64,000 nucleotides of DNA from Bacilli bacterium (GTDB lineage Bacteria; Bacillota_I; Bacilli_A; RF39; UBA660), in assembly GCA_017511375.1 (NCBI GenBank), contig JAFWKJ010000008.1:62001-126000 (forward strand). The letters run 5' to 3'. Numbering within the stretch: position 1 is the first letter of the stretch; every line of letters starts with the position of its first letter. Position numbers and translations under genes: made by a program. Below are positions 45,348 to 53,867 of the stretch, piece after piece. Below the pieces are notes generated by a model. That model was not told where the DNA came from. It saw only the letters and a program-made list of their open reading frames with translations, and ran no database searches.

Positions 45348-46517
45348 ATGAAAATTGCGGTAGTGGGGCTTGGATATGTAGGACTTTCACTGGCGACGTT
45401 ACTTAGTCGAAAACATGAAGTAACGGCAGTAGATATTGTTCCAGAAAAGGTAGAAAAGATTAAAAATGGGATTAGTCCAATTAAGGATGAATATATAGAG
45501 ATGTTTTTAAGAGAAAACAATTTGAATCTACGTGCTACATTGGATTTCAAAGAAGCGATAAAAGGAGCAAAATATGTCATTATTTGTACTCCCACTAACT
45601 ATGATGATGATACCCATTTTTTTGATACCAGTAGTGTAGAAGCGACAATAAGAAAAACATTAGAAGAGAAAGATTCAGATACCGCGATTGTGATAAAATC
45701 TACTGTGCCCGTTGGATTCACAGATAGCATGAGAGAAAAATACAAGACCCAAGATATTATGTTTAGTCCAGAGTTCCTAAGAGAAGGGTTTGCATTGTAT
45801 GATAACCTGTATCCCTCTAGAATTATTGTGGGAGAAAAATCTATCAAAGCGGCACGGTTTGCCAGTCTATTAAGCGAATGTGCTATGAAAGATGATGTTC
45901 CAATCCTATATATGGGTAGTAAAGAAGCTGAAGCTGTAAAATTGTTTGCGAACACCTATTTAGCCCTAAGAATCTCTTTCTTTAATGAACTGGATACCTA
46001 TGCGGAATTAAAAGGTTTAAATACAAAAGATATTATTGAAGGAGTGTGTTTAGATTCAAGAATAGGATCGCACTATAATAACCCATCTTTTGGATATGGA
46101 GGATATTGCCTTCCCAAAGATACGAAACAGCTTCTAGCAAATTATAATAATGTTCCACAAACAATGATCAAAGCCATTGTCGATTCAAATGAAGTTAGAA
46201 AGCAACATATTGCCAACATGGTATTAATGAATCATCCAAAGACCGTAGGAGTTTACAGGTTGTTAATGAAAGCAAATTCTGATAATTTTAAAGATTCGGC
46301 CATTCAAAGCGTCATGGAAAAAATAAATTGTCCAGGAATTACAATCCAAATTTATGAGCCTACCTTATTAGAGGATAGTTATGATGGATATAAGGTAGAA
46401 CATGATTTAAAGGCTTTTAAAGATTCGTCAGATATCATTATTGCGAATCGATATGATGAAGAGTTGGATGATGTAAAACAAAAGGTTTACAAGAGGGATA
46501 TTTACAGAAAGGACTAG
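45348..46517 (+). CDS. UDP-glucose 6-dehydrogenase
   Basis: 389 residues. NAD-binding [42 protein letters not shown], and catalytic Cys in [14 protein letters not shown]. It oxidises UDP-glucose to UDP-glucuronate, feeding the epimerase encoded 4 bp upstream; both probably supply acidic sugars for surface glycans such as those built at 0-11 kb. AAAGGAAA ribosome site; terminator after the stop. Confidence 0.94.
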   Translation: MKIAVVGLGYVGLSLATLLSRKHEVTAVDIVPEKVEKIKNGISPIKDEYIEMFLRENNLNLRATLDFKEAIKGAKYVIICTPTNYDDDTHFFDTSSVEATIRKTLEEKDSDTAIVIKSTVPVGFTDSMREKYKTQDIMFSPEFLREGFALYDNLYPSRIIVGEKSIKAARFASLLSECAMKDDVPILYMGSKEAEAVKLFANTYLALRISFFNELDTYAELKGLNTKDIIEGVCLDSRIGSHYNNPSFGYGGYCLPKDTKQLLANYNNVPQTMIKAIVDSNEVRKQHIANMVLMNHPKTVGVYRLLMKANSDNFKDSAIQSVMEKINCPGITIQIYEPTLLEDSYDGYKVEHDLKAFKDSSDIIIANRYDEELDDVKQKVYKRDIYRKD

Positions 46518-46519
46518 TG

Positions 46520-46550
46520 TAAAAATGTCAATTTGATTGACATTTTTTTG
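46520..46550 (+). terminator. intrinsic terminator after UDP-glucose dehydrogenase
   Basis: AAAATGTCAA, TTTGA loop, TTGACATTTT plus T run. Confidence 0.9.
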
Positions 46551-46616
46551 TAAAACTCTATTTTCGCTTGCTTAGTCTCTTCTTAATATAAGGTATAATA
46601 AGAATAGGGTGATACT

Positions 46617-47111
46617 ATGAGGTTAAAAAAGAAAATTAAAATTATTTTAGGAATTCTTATCGTAGTTATAATGGCGGCTACCGCATTAATAATTCTTTGG
46701 ATGAATCAATCCAAAGAAGAAACAACTCCAACACCAAAGAAAGAATGTGAACCATTTACGGGAGGCGGCTATACACTTTATTTTGACACAGATGGGGGAC
46801 AAAAAATAGATAGTATGCGTGTATGTATCGCATGTAGTCCAGATAGTTATGAAGAAATTCCAACGCCAACGAAAGAGAAGGATACCTTTGAAGGTTGGTA
46901 CTATGATAAAGCTTTTAAAAAGAAAGTGACAGAAAAATCAACAAAAGATATTAAACCAGTTGCAAAGGTCGATCGTAATGGTTGCCAGACGGGATATAAA
47001 GACATTACCATTTATGCTAAATGGTCAACTTCTAAACCAAAAGAAGAAAAGAAAGAAGAAAAGACGAGTACAAATAAAAATACAACCACTACAAAAGCAT
47101 TGAAAAAATAA
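46617..47111 (+). CDS. membrane-anchored InlB B-repeat protein
   Basis: 164 residues: helix at about 6-28, short linker, one InlB B-repeat-like (Listeria-Bacteroides) module (YTLYFDTDGGQKI, FEGWYYDKAFKKKV, ITIYAKW) with a Cys pair insertion, and a Lys/Thr-rich tail. It faces outside. The isolated single repeat and missing sorting signal suggest a structural rather than adhesive role; function unknown. Terminator follows. Confidence 0.8.
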   Translation: MRLKKKIKIILGILIVVIMAATALIILWMNQSKEETTPTPKKECEPFTGGGYTLYFDTDGGQKIDSMRVCIACSPDSYEEIPTPTKEKDTFEGWYYDKAFKKKVTEKSTKDIKPVAKVDRNGCQTGYKDITIYAKWSTSKPKEEKKEEKTSTNKNTTTTKALKK

Positions 47112-47141
47112 AAAGCAAGTCTAAAGAGCCTTGCTTTTATA
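47111..47141. terminator. bidirectional terminator between convergent genes
   Basis: AAAAGCAAG and CTTGCTTTT flank a 10-nt loop. Confidence 0.85.
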
Positions 47142-48299
47142 TTGCTCAATCATTTCTAAATAGAAATCATAAGTTTCTTTAGCAATATCTTTCCAGGATC
47201 TTGCTAAATCATTTTTAGCACCTTGTTGTACCTTTCGATATAAGGTTTTGTTATTTAATATTTCTTGAATTCGATCGGCAAACAAATGAACATCTTCCTT
47301 TTCTGTAAATCCATTAATATTGTTTTCAATCGTGTCAGAGGTAACAGAGCCTTCAATAAAAATAGTTGGTGTTTCTTGAGAGGCGGCCTCTATTTGTACT
47401 AGAGAAGAAGAATCAAATAAAGAAGGAAATAAGAATAAGGTTGCACGATAATAAATAGCTTTTAACAATTCACGATCCATTATCTTCCCAGTCATAATAA
47501 CTTCATCACTCATATTATAAGCTTTGATTTTAGTTTTAAGATTATTAAAGTCTGGCCCTGAACCTACAAATAACATTTTAAATGAGATGTTTCTTTCTTT
47601 TAATTCTTTTAGGGTATCTAATATAAAGTAAATATTTTTAATAGATATGATTCTTCCTACAAACAAAAATACTATTTCCTTATCTTTTATATGATATTTT
47701 TCATTCACAAGTTGAATAGCTTCCTTTGGATTGCTAACGATTTCTAAATCTGTCCCATTATTAATGATCTTAAAATCCCCAGTATAGCCATAGTCTTTAT
47801 ATACTTTTTCTAAAGCCTTGTTTAATGCAATGCATTTATCACACTTATTATAAGTTTTAATAAGGTGCTTTACTCCTAATTTTGCAATCGTATTAGATTT
47901 AAGATATTTCTTGAATTCAAACTCCCAACGTGCATGCATGGTGGCAATCACAGGAATGTGTTTCTCTCTAGCAACTCTTACGCCTAATCTTCCTAAAGAG
48001 AAAGGAGAATGAATGTGAATAATATCAAAATCAACCTTTTTAAACATTCGTTTCATCTTGGCATATTCCAAATCGACCATTCCAAGATTATATCCTGTTT
48101 TCAGTAGAGGGACACTATCAATACGAATAATTTTAAAAGGATATTTATCATCCTCTTTTTCACTGCCGGTCTTTGGAACAACCAATGTTACATCGGCGTA
48201 TTCACTCATACATCGTAATAAGTGCTCCATGACTAGAATTACGCCATTTATATCAGGATAAAAGGAATCCATGAACATTCCTATCTTTAATCGCTCCAT
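47121..48299 (-). CDS. GT4 glycosyltransferase, glucosyl-diacylglycerol synthase-like
   Basis: About 392 residues of GT-B fold: MFMDSFYPDINGVILVMEHL, IHIHSPFSLGRLGV, MHARWEF, FVGRIISIKNIYFIL, and the donor site FPSLFDSSSLVQIEAASQET. The sequence is close to monoglucosyldiacylglycerol synthases that make the glycolipid anchor for lipoteichoic acid. ATG 48299 fits AAGGTG. Monocistronic. The lipid acceptor is inferred from pattern. Confidence 0.87.
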   Translation of the reverse strand: MERLKIGMFMDSFYPDINGVILVMEHLLRCMSEYADVTLVVPKTGSEKEDDKYPFKIIRIDSVPLLKTGYNLGMVDLEYAKMKRMFKKVDFDIIHIHSPFSLGRLGVRVAREKHIPVIATMHARWEFEFKKYLKSNTIAKLGVKHLIKTYNKCDKCIALNKALEKVYKDYGYTGDFKIINNGTDLEIVSNPKEAIQLVNEKYHIKDKEIVFLFVGRIISIKNIYFILDTLKELKERNISFKMLFVGSGPDFNNLKTKIKAYNMSDEVIMTGKIMDRELLKAIYYRATLFLFPSLFDSSSLVQIEAASQETPTIFIEGSVTSDTIENNINGFTEKEDVHLFADRIQEILNNKTLYRKVQQGAKNDLARSWKDIAKETYDFYLEMIEQYKSKAL

Positions 48300-48383
48300 T
48301 TTTCTCACCTTGTTTCCTTATAAATTATAACATGTTGTCCTCTATAAAAGGAAGGAAGAATACAAGAATAAAAATAGACACAT

Positions 48384-48408
48384 TTTACACATTTTTTAAA
48401 AGTGTAAA
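48384..48408 (+). promoter_or_regulatory. inverted repeat upstream of nrdD, candidate NrdR-like operator
   Basis: TTTACAC (48384-48390), 11-bp spacer, GTGTAAA (48402-48408), perfect arms. The ACAC...GTGT ends recall NrdR boxes but the spacing is not the classic 16-bp box. The rest of the 48.3-48.6 kb gap is AT-rich with another palindrome TTTTTTTGGCCAAAAAAA near 48465-48481 and TTGCAA repeated around 48522-48540. Confidence 0.5.
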
Positions 48409-48609
48409 TCGAACAAAAAAAGTCTAAAAATTTATTTCTTTATAGAATAAAGGTAAAAATGTTTTTTTTGGCCAAAAAAATGTTTTTCAAAAAAAAAAAG
48501 AATGTCAATTTTAAAAAAAGTGTTGCAAAAAACATTGCAAGAGGATAAGAATATGATAAACTTATTATAGCCGAAGAAAAATAAAAATATGGTAGGGAGG
48601 ATAAATACA

Positions 48610-50883
48610 ATGGAGAAAGATTTTTTTGATGAAATCACAGTTGTGAAACGTAGTGGACAACGAGTTGGTTTCGATGACACAAAGGTAGCAATCGCTATTA
48701 AAAAGGGATTTGATAGCGTCTACGAAGAATATGATGAAAAAGAAGTTAATAAAGTAAAAGAGAAAGTTCTTGATTACATAAAAAAAGAATTTAAGGATAG
48801 AAAAACAATTGGAGTAGAGGATGTAAGTGATGCCATAGAGGTAATCCTTCAAAAACTAAAATATGATGAAGTTTATGATTCATTTAAAGGATATCGTGAA
48901 AGACGAGCAGCTTCTCGTGATGCCTTTGTTGTAAAACAACAACACAAATTTGTTAAGTCAATTGAGGCATTAGGATTAAAATCTGCTCTTGAAGAGAATT
49001 CTAAAAGAGAAAATGCCAATGTCGATGGAGATGGCCCAATGGGAACTATGCTTCACTTTGGATCAACCGTTTCACGTGAATTCGCAAAGGCTTACTTAAT
49101 GGATTCTAAATATGCAAAAGCTCATGATGAGGGATATATTCATATTCACGATTTGGATTTCTGGGCTATGGGTACAACAACTTGTACACAGATAGATTTA
49201 AATAAACTATTTAAGAATGGTTTTTCCACAGGACATGGTTTCTTAAGAACCCCAAATGGAATCGGATCTTATACAGCACTTGCTGCGATTGCCATCCAAT
49301 CTAACCAAAATGAACAACATGGTGGACAAAGTATTCCAGCATTTGATTATTATATGGCACCTGGTGTATTAAAAACATTTAAAAAAGAGTTTAAACAAGA
49401 ATTATTTGAATTGTTTAACTATGAAGAAATAAAAGAATTAGTAAAATTCGATAAGATTATTGAAGAAATAGATAAAATTGAAAGTATTGAATTAGATTTA
49501 AATATCTTTAAAGAATATACAGGAGATAGTAAGAAAGTAGAAGGAATTATTGCAACGGCATATGACAATGCAACGAAAAAGACAAATAGAGCTACTTTCC
49601 AGGCAATGGAAGCATTTATTCACAACTTAAATACAATGCATTCTAGAGCAGGCGCACAAGTTCCTTTTAGTTCTGTTAACTTTGGAACAGATACTTCTGC
49701 AGAAGGTAGAATGGTTATTAAAAACTACTTATTAGCAACAGAAGAGGGATTAGGACATGGAGAAACACCAATCTTCCCAATCTCAATCTTTAAAGTAAAA
49801 GAGGGAGTTAACTACTTAAAAGATGATCCAAACTATGATTTGTTTAGATTAGCTTGTAAGGTATCTGCAAAGAGATTATTCCCTAACTTCTCTTTCTTGG
49901 ATTCAAGCTTTAATAAACAATTCTATGTTCCTGGAGACTTTAATACAGAAGTTGGTTATATGGGATGTCGTACAAGAGTGCTTGCCAATGTATGTGGACC
50001 ATCTGTAACACCAGGAAGAGGAAACTTAAGTTTCACCTCTATCAATTTACCAAGAATTGCAATTAAACATGGTATTGCCTTAGGGGAAAGAGAAAAAGCA
50101 GATATGAAAGGATTCTATGCTGAACTAGATGAAATCATGGATTTAGTAAAGAATCAATTATTACAAAGATTTGAATGCCAATGTTCAAAAACACGTGCTA
50201 ACTTCAAATTCTTACTAGGAAGTCATGTATGGTTAAATAGTGAGAATATGGATAGTACAACAAGACTTAGAACTGTATTAAAACATGGAACATTGTCGAT
50301 TGGATTTATTGGACTTGCTGAAAGTTTAAAAGCCTTAATTGGTGAACATCATGGAGAAAGTGATAAAGCCCAAAAACTAGGAATTGAAATTATTAAGCAC
50401 ATGAGAGAAAAATGTGATGAATATACAAAAGAAAATAATTTAAACTTTACTTGCTTAGCAACACCTGCAGAAGGATTAAGTGGAAGATTTGTGGCAATCG
50501 ATCGTTCTATCTACGGAAAAATCAAAGGAATTACAGATAGAGATTATTACACCAATTCATTCCATGTACCAGTTTATTATAAAACAAGTGTTAAACATAA
50601 GATGGAAATTGAAGGACCATATCATAAATTAACAAATGCAGGACATATTTCTTATGTAGAATTAGATGGAGATACCGTAAACAATGTAGATGCATTTGAA
50701 TCAGTAGTTAGAATCATGCATGACAATGATATCGGTTATGGAGCTATCAACCACCCAGTAGATAGAGATCCTGTTTGTGGATATGTGGGTGTTATTAAAG
50801 ATGTATGTCCAAGATGTGGAAGACATGAAGGCGAAGGCGTAGAAATGGAAAAAGTAAATTGTTACGACTGCTGTGGTCGTTAA
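48610..50883 (+). CDS. nrdD: anaerobic ribonucleoside-triphosphate reductase NrdD, main chain lacking the glycyl-radical domain
   Basis: About 757 residues. ATP-cone at residues 1-90 (VVKRSGQRVGFDDTKVAIA), the class III core (HIHDLDFWAMGTTTCTQID, the thiyl Cys in GYMGCRTRVLAN), and the C-terminal zinc site CPRCGRHEGEG...CYDCCGR. It then stops at TAA TAG. NrdD proteins usually continue into a short RxxGYL glycyl-radical loop; here that is encoded by the next gene. It makes dNTPs anaerobically. ATG 48610 has GGGAGG upstream. Confidence 0.95.
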   Translation: MEKDFFDEITVVKRSGQRVGFDDTKVAIAIKKGFDSVYEEYDEKEVNKVKEKVLDYIKKEFKDRKTIGVEDVSDAIEVILQKLKYDEVYDSFKGYRERRAASRDAFVVKQQHKFVKSIEALGLKSALEENSKRENANVDGDGPMGTMLHFGSTVSREFAKAYLMDSKYAKAHDEGYIHIHDLDFWAMGTTTCTQIDLNKLFKNGFSTGHGFLRTPNGIGSYTALAAIAIQSNQNEQHGGQSIPAFDYYMAPGVLKTFKKEFKQELFELFNYEEIKELVKFDKIIEEIDKIESIELDLNIFKEYTGDSKKVEGIIATAYDNATKKTNRATFQAMEAFIHNLNTMHSRAGAQVPFSSVNFGTDTSAEGRMVIKNYLLATEEGLGHGETPIFPISIFKVKEGVNYLKDDPNYDLFRLACKVSAKRLFPNFSFLDSSFNKQFYVPGDFNTEVGYMGCRTRVLANVCGPSVTPGRGNLSFTSINLPRIAIKHGIALGEREKADMKGFYAELDEIMDLVKNQLLQRFECQCSKTRANFKFLLGSHVWLNSENMDSTTRLRTVLKHGTLSIGFIGLAESLKALIGEHHGESDKAQKLGIEIIKHMREKCDEYTKENNLNFTCLATPAEGLSGRFVAIDRSIYGKIKGITDRDYYTNSFHVPVYYKTSVKHKMEIEGPYHKLTNAGHISYVELDGDTVNNVDAFESVVRIMHDNDIGYGAINHPVDRDPVCGYVGVIKDVCPRCGRHEGEGVEMEKVNCYDCCGR

Positions 50884-50907
50884 TAGAAGAAAGAAGGAGG
50901 AAATAGT

Positions 50908-51063
50908 ATGGAAAAAGAAGTAAGAAAGGCAAAAACAGTTGGTGAAGGTGTAGGATTCGATAGAATTAGAAGAATCACTGGTTATCTTGTAGGAACTCTT
51001 GATAGATTCAACAATGCCAAAAAATCTGAAGTATCTGACAGAGTAACACATGACGCAAAATAA
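50908..51063 (+). CDS. stand-alone 51-residue glycyl-radical domain of NrdD
   Basis: 51 residues containing FDRIRRITGYLVGTLDRFNN and KSEVSDRVTH, the C-terminal glycyl-radical loop of class III RNR; Gly25 of RITGYLVG would carry the radical. The gene is in the same frame as nrdD but separated by tandem TAA TAG, a new AGAAGGAGG ribosome site and an ATG 8 nt later. It overlaps nrdG by 14 bp. It would have to assemble with NrdD for activity, like GrcA/YfiD does with pyruvate formate-lyase. Confidence 0.9.
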   Translation: MEKEVRKAKTVGEGVGFDRIRRITGYLVGTLDRFNNAKKSEVSDRVTHDAK

Positions 51064-51616
51064 CTACATTCGTTTAGCTGCAGACTTACAGTCCGATAGT
51101 ATTGTAGATGGGCCTGGATTAAGGGCTGTCTTATGGACGCAAGGCTGTGGTCATCACTGTGAAGGATGTCAAAATCCCCAAACATGGGATTTTGAAGGAG
51201 GAGGACTTGTTCCTATTGAAGCAGTGAAAGAAGCGATAGATGAACTTGAATATCAAACAGGTTTAACATTTAGTGGGGGAGATCCAATGTTTCAACCAGA
51301 AGCTTGCACAGAAATTGCCGAATATGCAAGAAAGAAAGGTTTGAATATTTGGGTTTATACAGGATTCACATTTGAAGAATTAGAAAAAATGGCAAAAGTA
51401 AAACCAATCTACCAAGAATTCTTAGAAAAAATAGATGTTCTTGTAGATGGAAAATTTATTTTAGAAAAAAGAAATTTAAACTTGCTATTTAGAGGTTCAT
51501 CTAATCAACGTTTAATAGATGTACCTGCCACACTAAGACGTGGAGAGGTTGTCCTATTTAACGAATATGATTATAGTGAAGAAAGATATTTCGAAAGAGA
51601 ACCAATGTTTATTTAA
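51050..51616 (+). CDS. nrdG: anaerobic RNR-activating radical-SAM enzyme NrdG
   Basis: 188 residues. The radical-SAM CxxxCxxC motif is in TQGCGHHCEGCQNPQTW; LTFSGGDPMFQPEA is the SAM-binding GGDP. It abstracts hydrogen from Gly of NrdD, here on the separate small protein encoded just upstream. Overlap with that gene supports coupled production. Terminator after the stop. Confidence 0.96.
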   Translation: MTQNNYIRLAADLQSDSIVDGPGLRAVLWTQGCGHHCEGCQNPQTWDFEGGGLVPIEAVKEAIDELEYQTGLTFSGGDPMFQPEACTEIAEYARKKGLNIWVYTGFTFEELEKMAKVKPIYQEFLEKIDVLVDGKFILEKRNLNLLFRGSSNQRLIDVPATLRRGEVVLFNEYDYSEERYFEREPMFI

Positions 51617-51643
51617 AAAGATGTAGAAATACATCTTTTTTTA
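51615..51643 (+). terminator. intrinsic terminator of the nrd operon
   Basis: AAAAAGATGTA (51615-51625), GAAA loop, TACATCTTTTT (51630-51640), T-rich. Confidence 0.9.
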
Positions 51644-51748
51644 TTACAATGTAAACTATCAGAAAAAAGATGAAAAACAAAAATAGAGTATGTTATAATA
51701 AAGGAGAGAACGAGGGTGAAATCTTTTCATACATAAGGTGGTGAAAGA

Positions 51749-52891
51749 ATGGTTAGTAGCGGAAATGTAATGGGAGACTTAGGGGACTTAAAAACAATAG
51801 GCAGTACATATTCAAACGAGATTAATGGATTGTCTAAAAGTTGGGAAGGACCTTCTCATGATAGTTTAGTATCAAAGTCAGAAGCTTTTATTTCAGAGTT
51901 TATGGGAGCCATAGAGGGTCAAATGACAGCTTTTGCAACGGCTTGTGACTTATATGAAAGATATAAAGTCATTAAGCAAAATAGAAAGATATCAGAAAGT
52001 AATTATCGAAAGGCAAAAGCCAATAATGATAGATCCTCAACTAATCGTTTTGCTTCGGATGTAAATAAATATGCAGATATGGAAAGAGAAGCAAAAAAAC
52101 AAATAGAAGAATATTTGAAAAGTGCTTCTTCGAAAAAACTATCAGCCGTTGTGAATAATTCTGTTTCCGTAACAATACCAGGAACTGAAACAAGTAGTGC
52201 CAAAACCAAAACAGCAAAAGAATTAGGCGCATCCTTAGCAGCAGCACCTCATTATGGAGCGATTGCCAGTTCAGGCGGAGGAGTATCTTATTCGGGCGGA
52301 TCTTCAAGTTCAAGTAGTGGAGGAAGTACGGGAAGTGTTTCTTCATCCTCTAGTGGAACAGTGGATAATACACCAGCCCCTGTGGTAAGTGGTTCTGCTA
52401 ATGTAAAAGGAAATGTAATTGATACATCTACTCCTGTGGGAACAGGAGCCAAGTACAATTTATCAGATAGTGATTTAGCTTTCTTAGCATATGTCGCAAA
52501 AAGAGAGCAGGGTAGTATTGAGGGGGCAAAACTAGAATTGTCACTCATGGCGAATTTATATGAAAAAAACAAATCAAAATATAGTAGTGTAGTGGATTAT
52601 GTAAAACGTAGTGGTTGGTTTGGAAGCAGATCGACTAGTTCCTACACCTATCCAGGGGATAGTTATGTAGCTGTTGCTAGAGATGTTCTTTCAGAAGGCA
52701 ACCGTTATTTAGCATCTAATGTGGTAGAACATGATTGTTTAAGTGATATTACAAGAATAAGTACGGGGTCTAAAAGTGATAAAAGTAACTATATTCCAGG
52801 ACAAACAATCATTTATAATAGATATGGAGCAAAATATGTCTTTGTTGGATTTGCTCCAAATGGTGGAGATCCGTTTGGTTACTTAGTATAA
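51749..52891 (+). CDS. WXG100/ESX-like protein with Ser-rich linker and hydrolase-like C-terminal domain
   Basis: 380 residues. Residues 1-120 are helical with a central turn SWEGPSHDSL (WxG), like ESX substrates. Residues about 130-230 are Ser/Gly-rich. The C-terminal 150 (DSDLAFLAYVAKREQGSIEG, SYVAVARDVLSEGNRYL, YVFVGFAPNGGDPFGY) loosely resemble SleB/cell-wall hydrolase_2 domains with a conserved Glu in KREQG. No Sec signal is seen. A type VII-secreted wall enzyme is plausible but unproven; no T7SS machinery lies in the window. AAGGTGGTG precedes ATG. Confidence 0.7.
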   Translation: MVSSGNVMGDLGDLKTIGSTYSNEINGLSKSWEGPSHDSLVSKSEAFISEFMGAIEGQMTAFATACDLYERYKVIKQNRKISESNYRKAKANNDRSSTNRFASDVNKYADMEREAKKQIEEYLKSASSKKLSAVVNNSVSVTIPGTETSSAKTKTAKELGASLAAAPHYGAIASSGGGVSYSGGSSSSSSGGSTGSVSSSSSGTVDNTPAPVVSGSANVKGNVIDTSTPVGTGAKYNLSDSDLAFLAYVAKREQGSIEGAKLELSLMANLYEKNKSKYSSVVDYVKRSGWFGSRSTSSYTYPGDSYVAVARDVLSEGNRYLASNVVEHDCLSDITRISTGSKSDKSNYIPGQTIIYNRYGAKYVFVGFAPNGGDPFGYLV

Positions 52892-52911
52892 ACATGAAAT
52901 GAGGAAAACGA

Positions 52912-53115
52912 ATGAATTACTTAATACAAGATACAACCAAAGAAGAAAGAGAAGCATTAGTGAAAAAAGCTTTCTTGATTTCGATGAGTGGAGAATATCA
53001 TCCCTCCCAAGAAGCTTTGGAACTTGCGAATGATTATATTGAGGGAAAAAGAGAATTAGAAGAAATTAGAAAAATAATTGTAGAAAAATACAAGAAAGAA
53101 GATATCTCATCATGA
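52912..53115 (+). CDS. VbhA-like antitoxin of Fic toxin
   Basis: 67 residues, helical. EREALVKKAFLISMSGEYHP then SQEALELANDYIEGKREL align in pattern with VbhA-type antitoxins, whose first helix inserts an inhibitory Glu near the Fic active site (S-x-x-x-E; here SMSGE). It overlaps the fic start by 4 bp (ATGA), so the antitoxin is made first. GAGGAAAA ribosome site. Confidence 0.85.
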   Translation: MNYLIQDTTKEEREALVKKAFLISMSGEYHPSQEALELANDYIEGKRELEEIRKIIVEKYKKEDISS

Positions 53116-53789
53116 TAGATCCATATGTTGACGAAAACGGGGTATTAAAAAACAAATTAAATATAACGAACGATGAAGAATTGAATAGAGCAGAAGCAGA
53201 CATCGGTTTTATTCAATTAATAAGCATTGATTCGGTTGAAATAGATAATTGTCCCCCAAAAGAAATCTTTAAAAGACTTCATAAACATATATTTAAAGAT
53301 ATATTTGATTGGGCTGGGGAATATAGAACATGTCCTCTTATTAAAGAAGAATTCATTTTCCCAGGCTATACCGTTCCCTATTCTTCTTCAAGATGTATCC
53401 CCAAGGATTTACAATCTCATATTTTCAATTTAGAGTTAATAGATTGGTCTTCTATGTCACAAAGAGAAATAGCAAACGTCTTTGCCAGAAAAATGGCTTT
53501 GTTATGGAAAGTTCATCCCTTTAGAGATGGAAATACGCGTACAACCATGAGTTATGCCTGTAGATTTGCAAAAGATCATGGTTTTCCAATGGACATGAAA
53601 ACATTCACGGATAATTTAATGCGTGTATATGGGGAAGATGGAAGAGTTATTAGACATAGTATTCGAGATAAATTTGTCATTGCCTCTTTAGATGAAAAAG
53701 ATTTGCCAGAAGTGAGACCGCTAGCGGCTGTTTTTGAAAAAGCAATGAATAATTATCGAAATACTCCCGCAAGACAATATCATAAATAA
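53112..53789 (+). CDS. fic: Fic-domain protein (AMP-transferase toxin)
   Basis: 225 residues. Fic core with HPFRDGNTRT (HPFx[D/E]GNxR; invariant His and Arg kept) and YTVPYSSSRC/IPKDLQSHIF region. Fic enzymes add AMP to target proteins and often act as toxins; class I members are held in check by a separate VbhA antitoxin, exactly the pair seen here. Neighbour is the WXG-like protein 20 bp upstream, so the pair may share its transcript. Confidence 0.93.
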   Translation: MIDPYVDENGVLKNKLNITNDEELNRAEADIGFIQLISIDSVEIDNCPPKEIFKRLHKHIFKDIFDWAGEYRTCPLIKEEFIFPGYTVPYSSSRCIPKDLQSHIFNLELIDWSSMSQREIANVFARKMALLWKVHPFRDGNTRTTMSYACRFAKDHGFPMDMKTFTDNLMRVYGEDGRVIRHSIRDKFVIASLDEKDLPEVRPLAAVFEKAMNNYRNTPARQYHK

Positions 53790-53830
53790 AATATATGTAT
53801 TAGATAATAATACATATATTTTTATTTTTG
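53788..53830 (+). terminator. intrinsic terminator after fic
   Basis: AATATATGTATTA, GATAA loop, TAATACATATATT, T-rich tail. Confidence 0.85.
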
Positions 53831-53867
53831 TGTTAAAATGAATCTAGAATAGAAAGATGTGGTAAGA

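Noticed and set aside
50881-50907. Selenocysteine/pyrrolysine-type read-through or frameshift joining NrdD and the glycyl-radical domain
   Set aside because: Two consecutive stops (TAA TAG), no stem-loop resembling a recoding element noticed, and a strong new ribosome site plus ATG favour two separate proteins.
51716-51736. Six-codon upstream ORF (GTG...TAA) before the WXG-like gene, preceded by AAGGAG
   Set aside because: Too short and without regulatory codons or a hairpin; likely chance.
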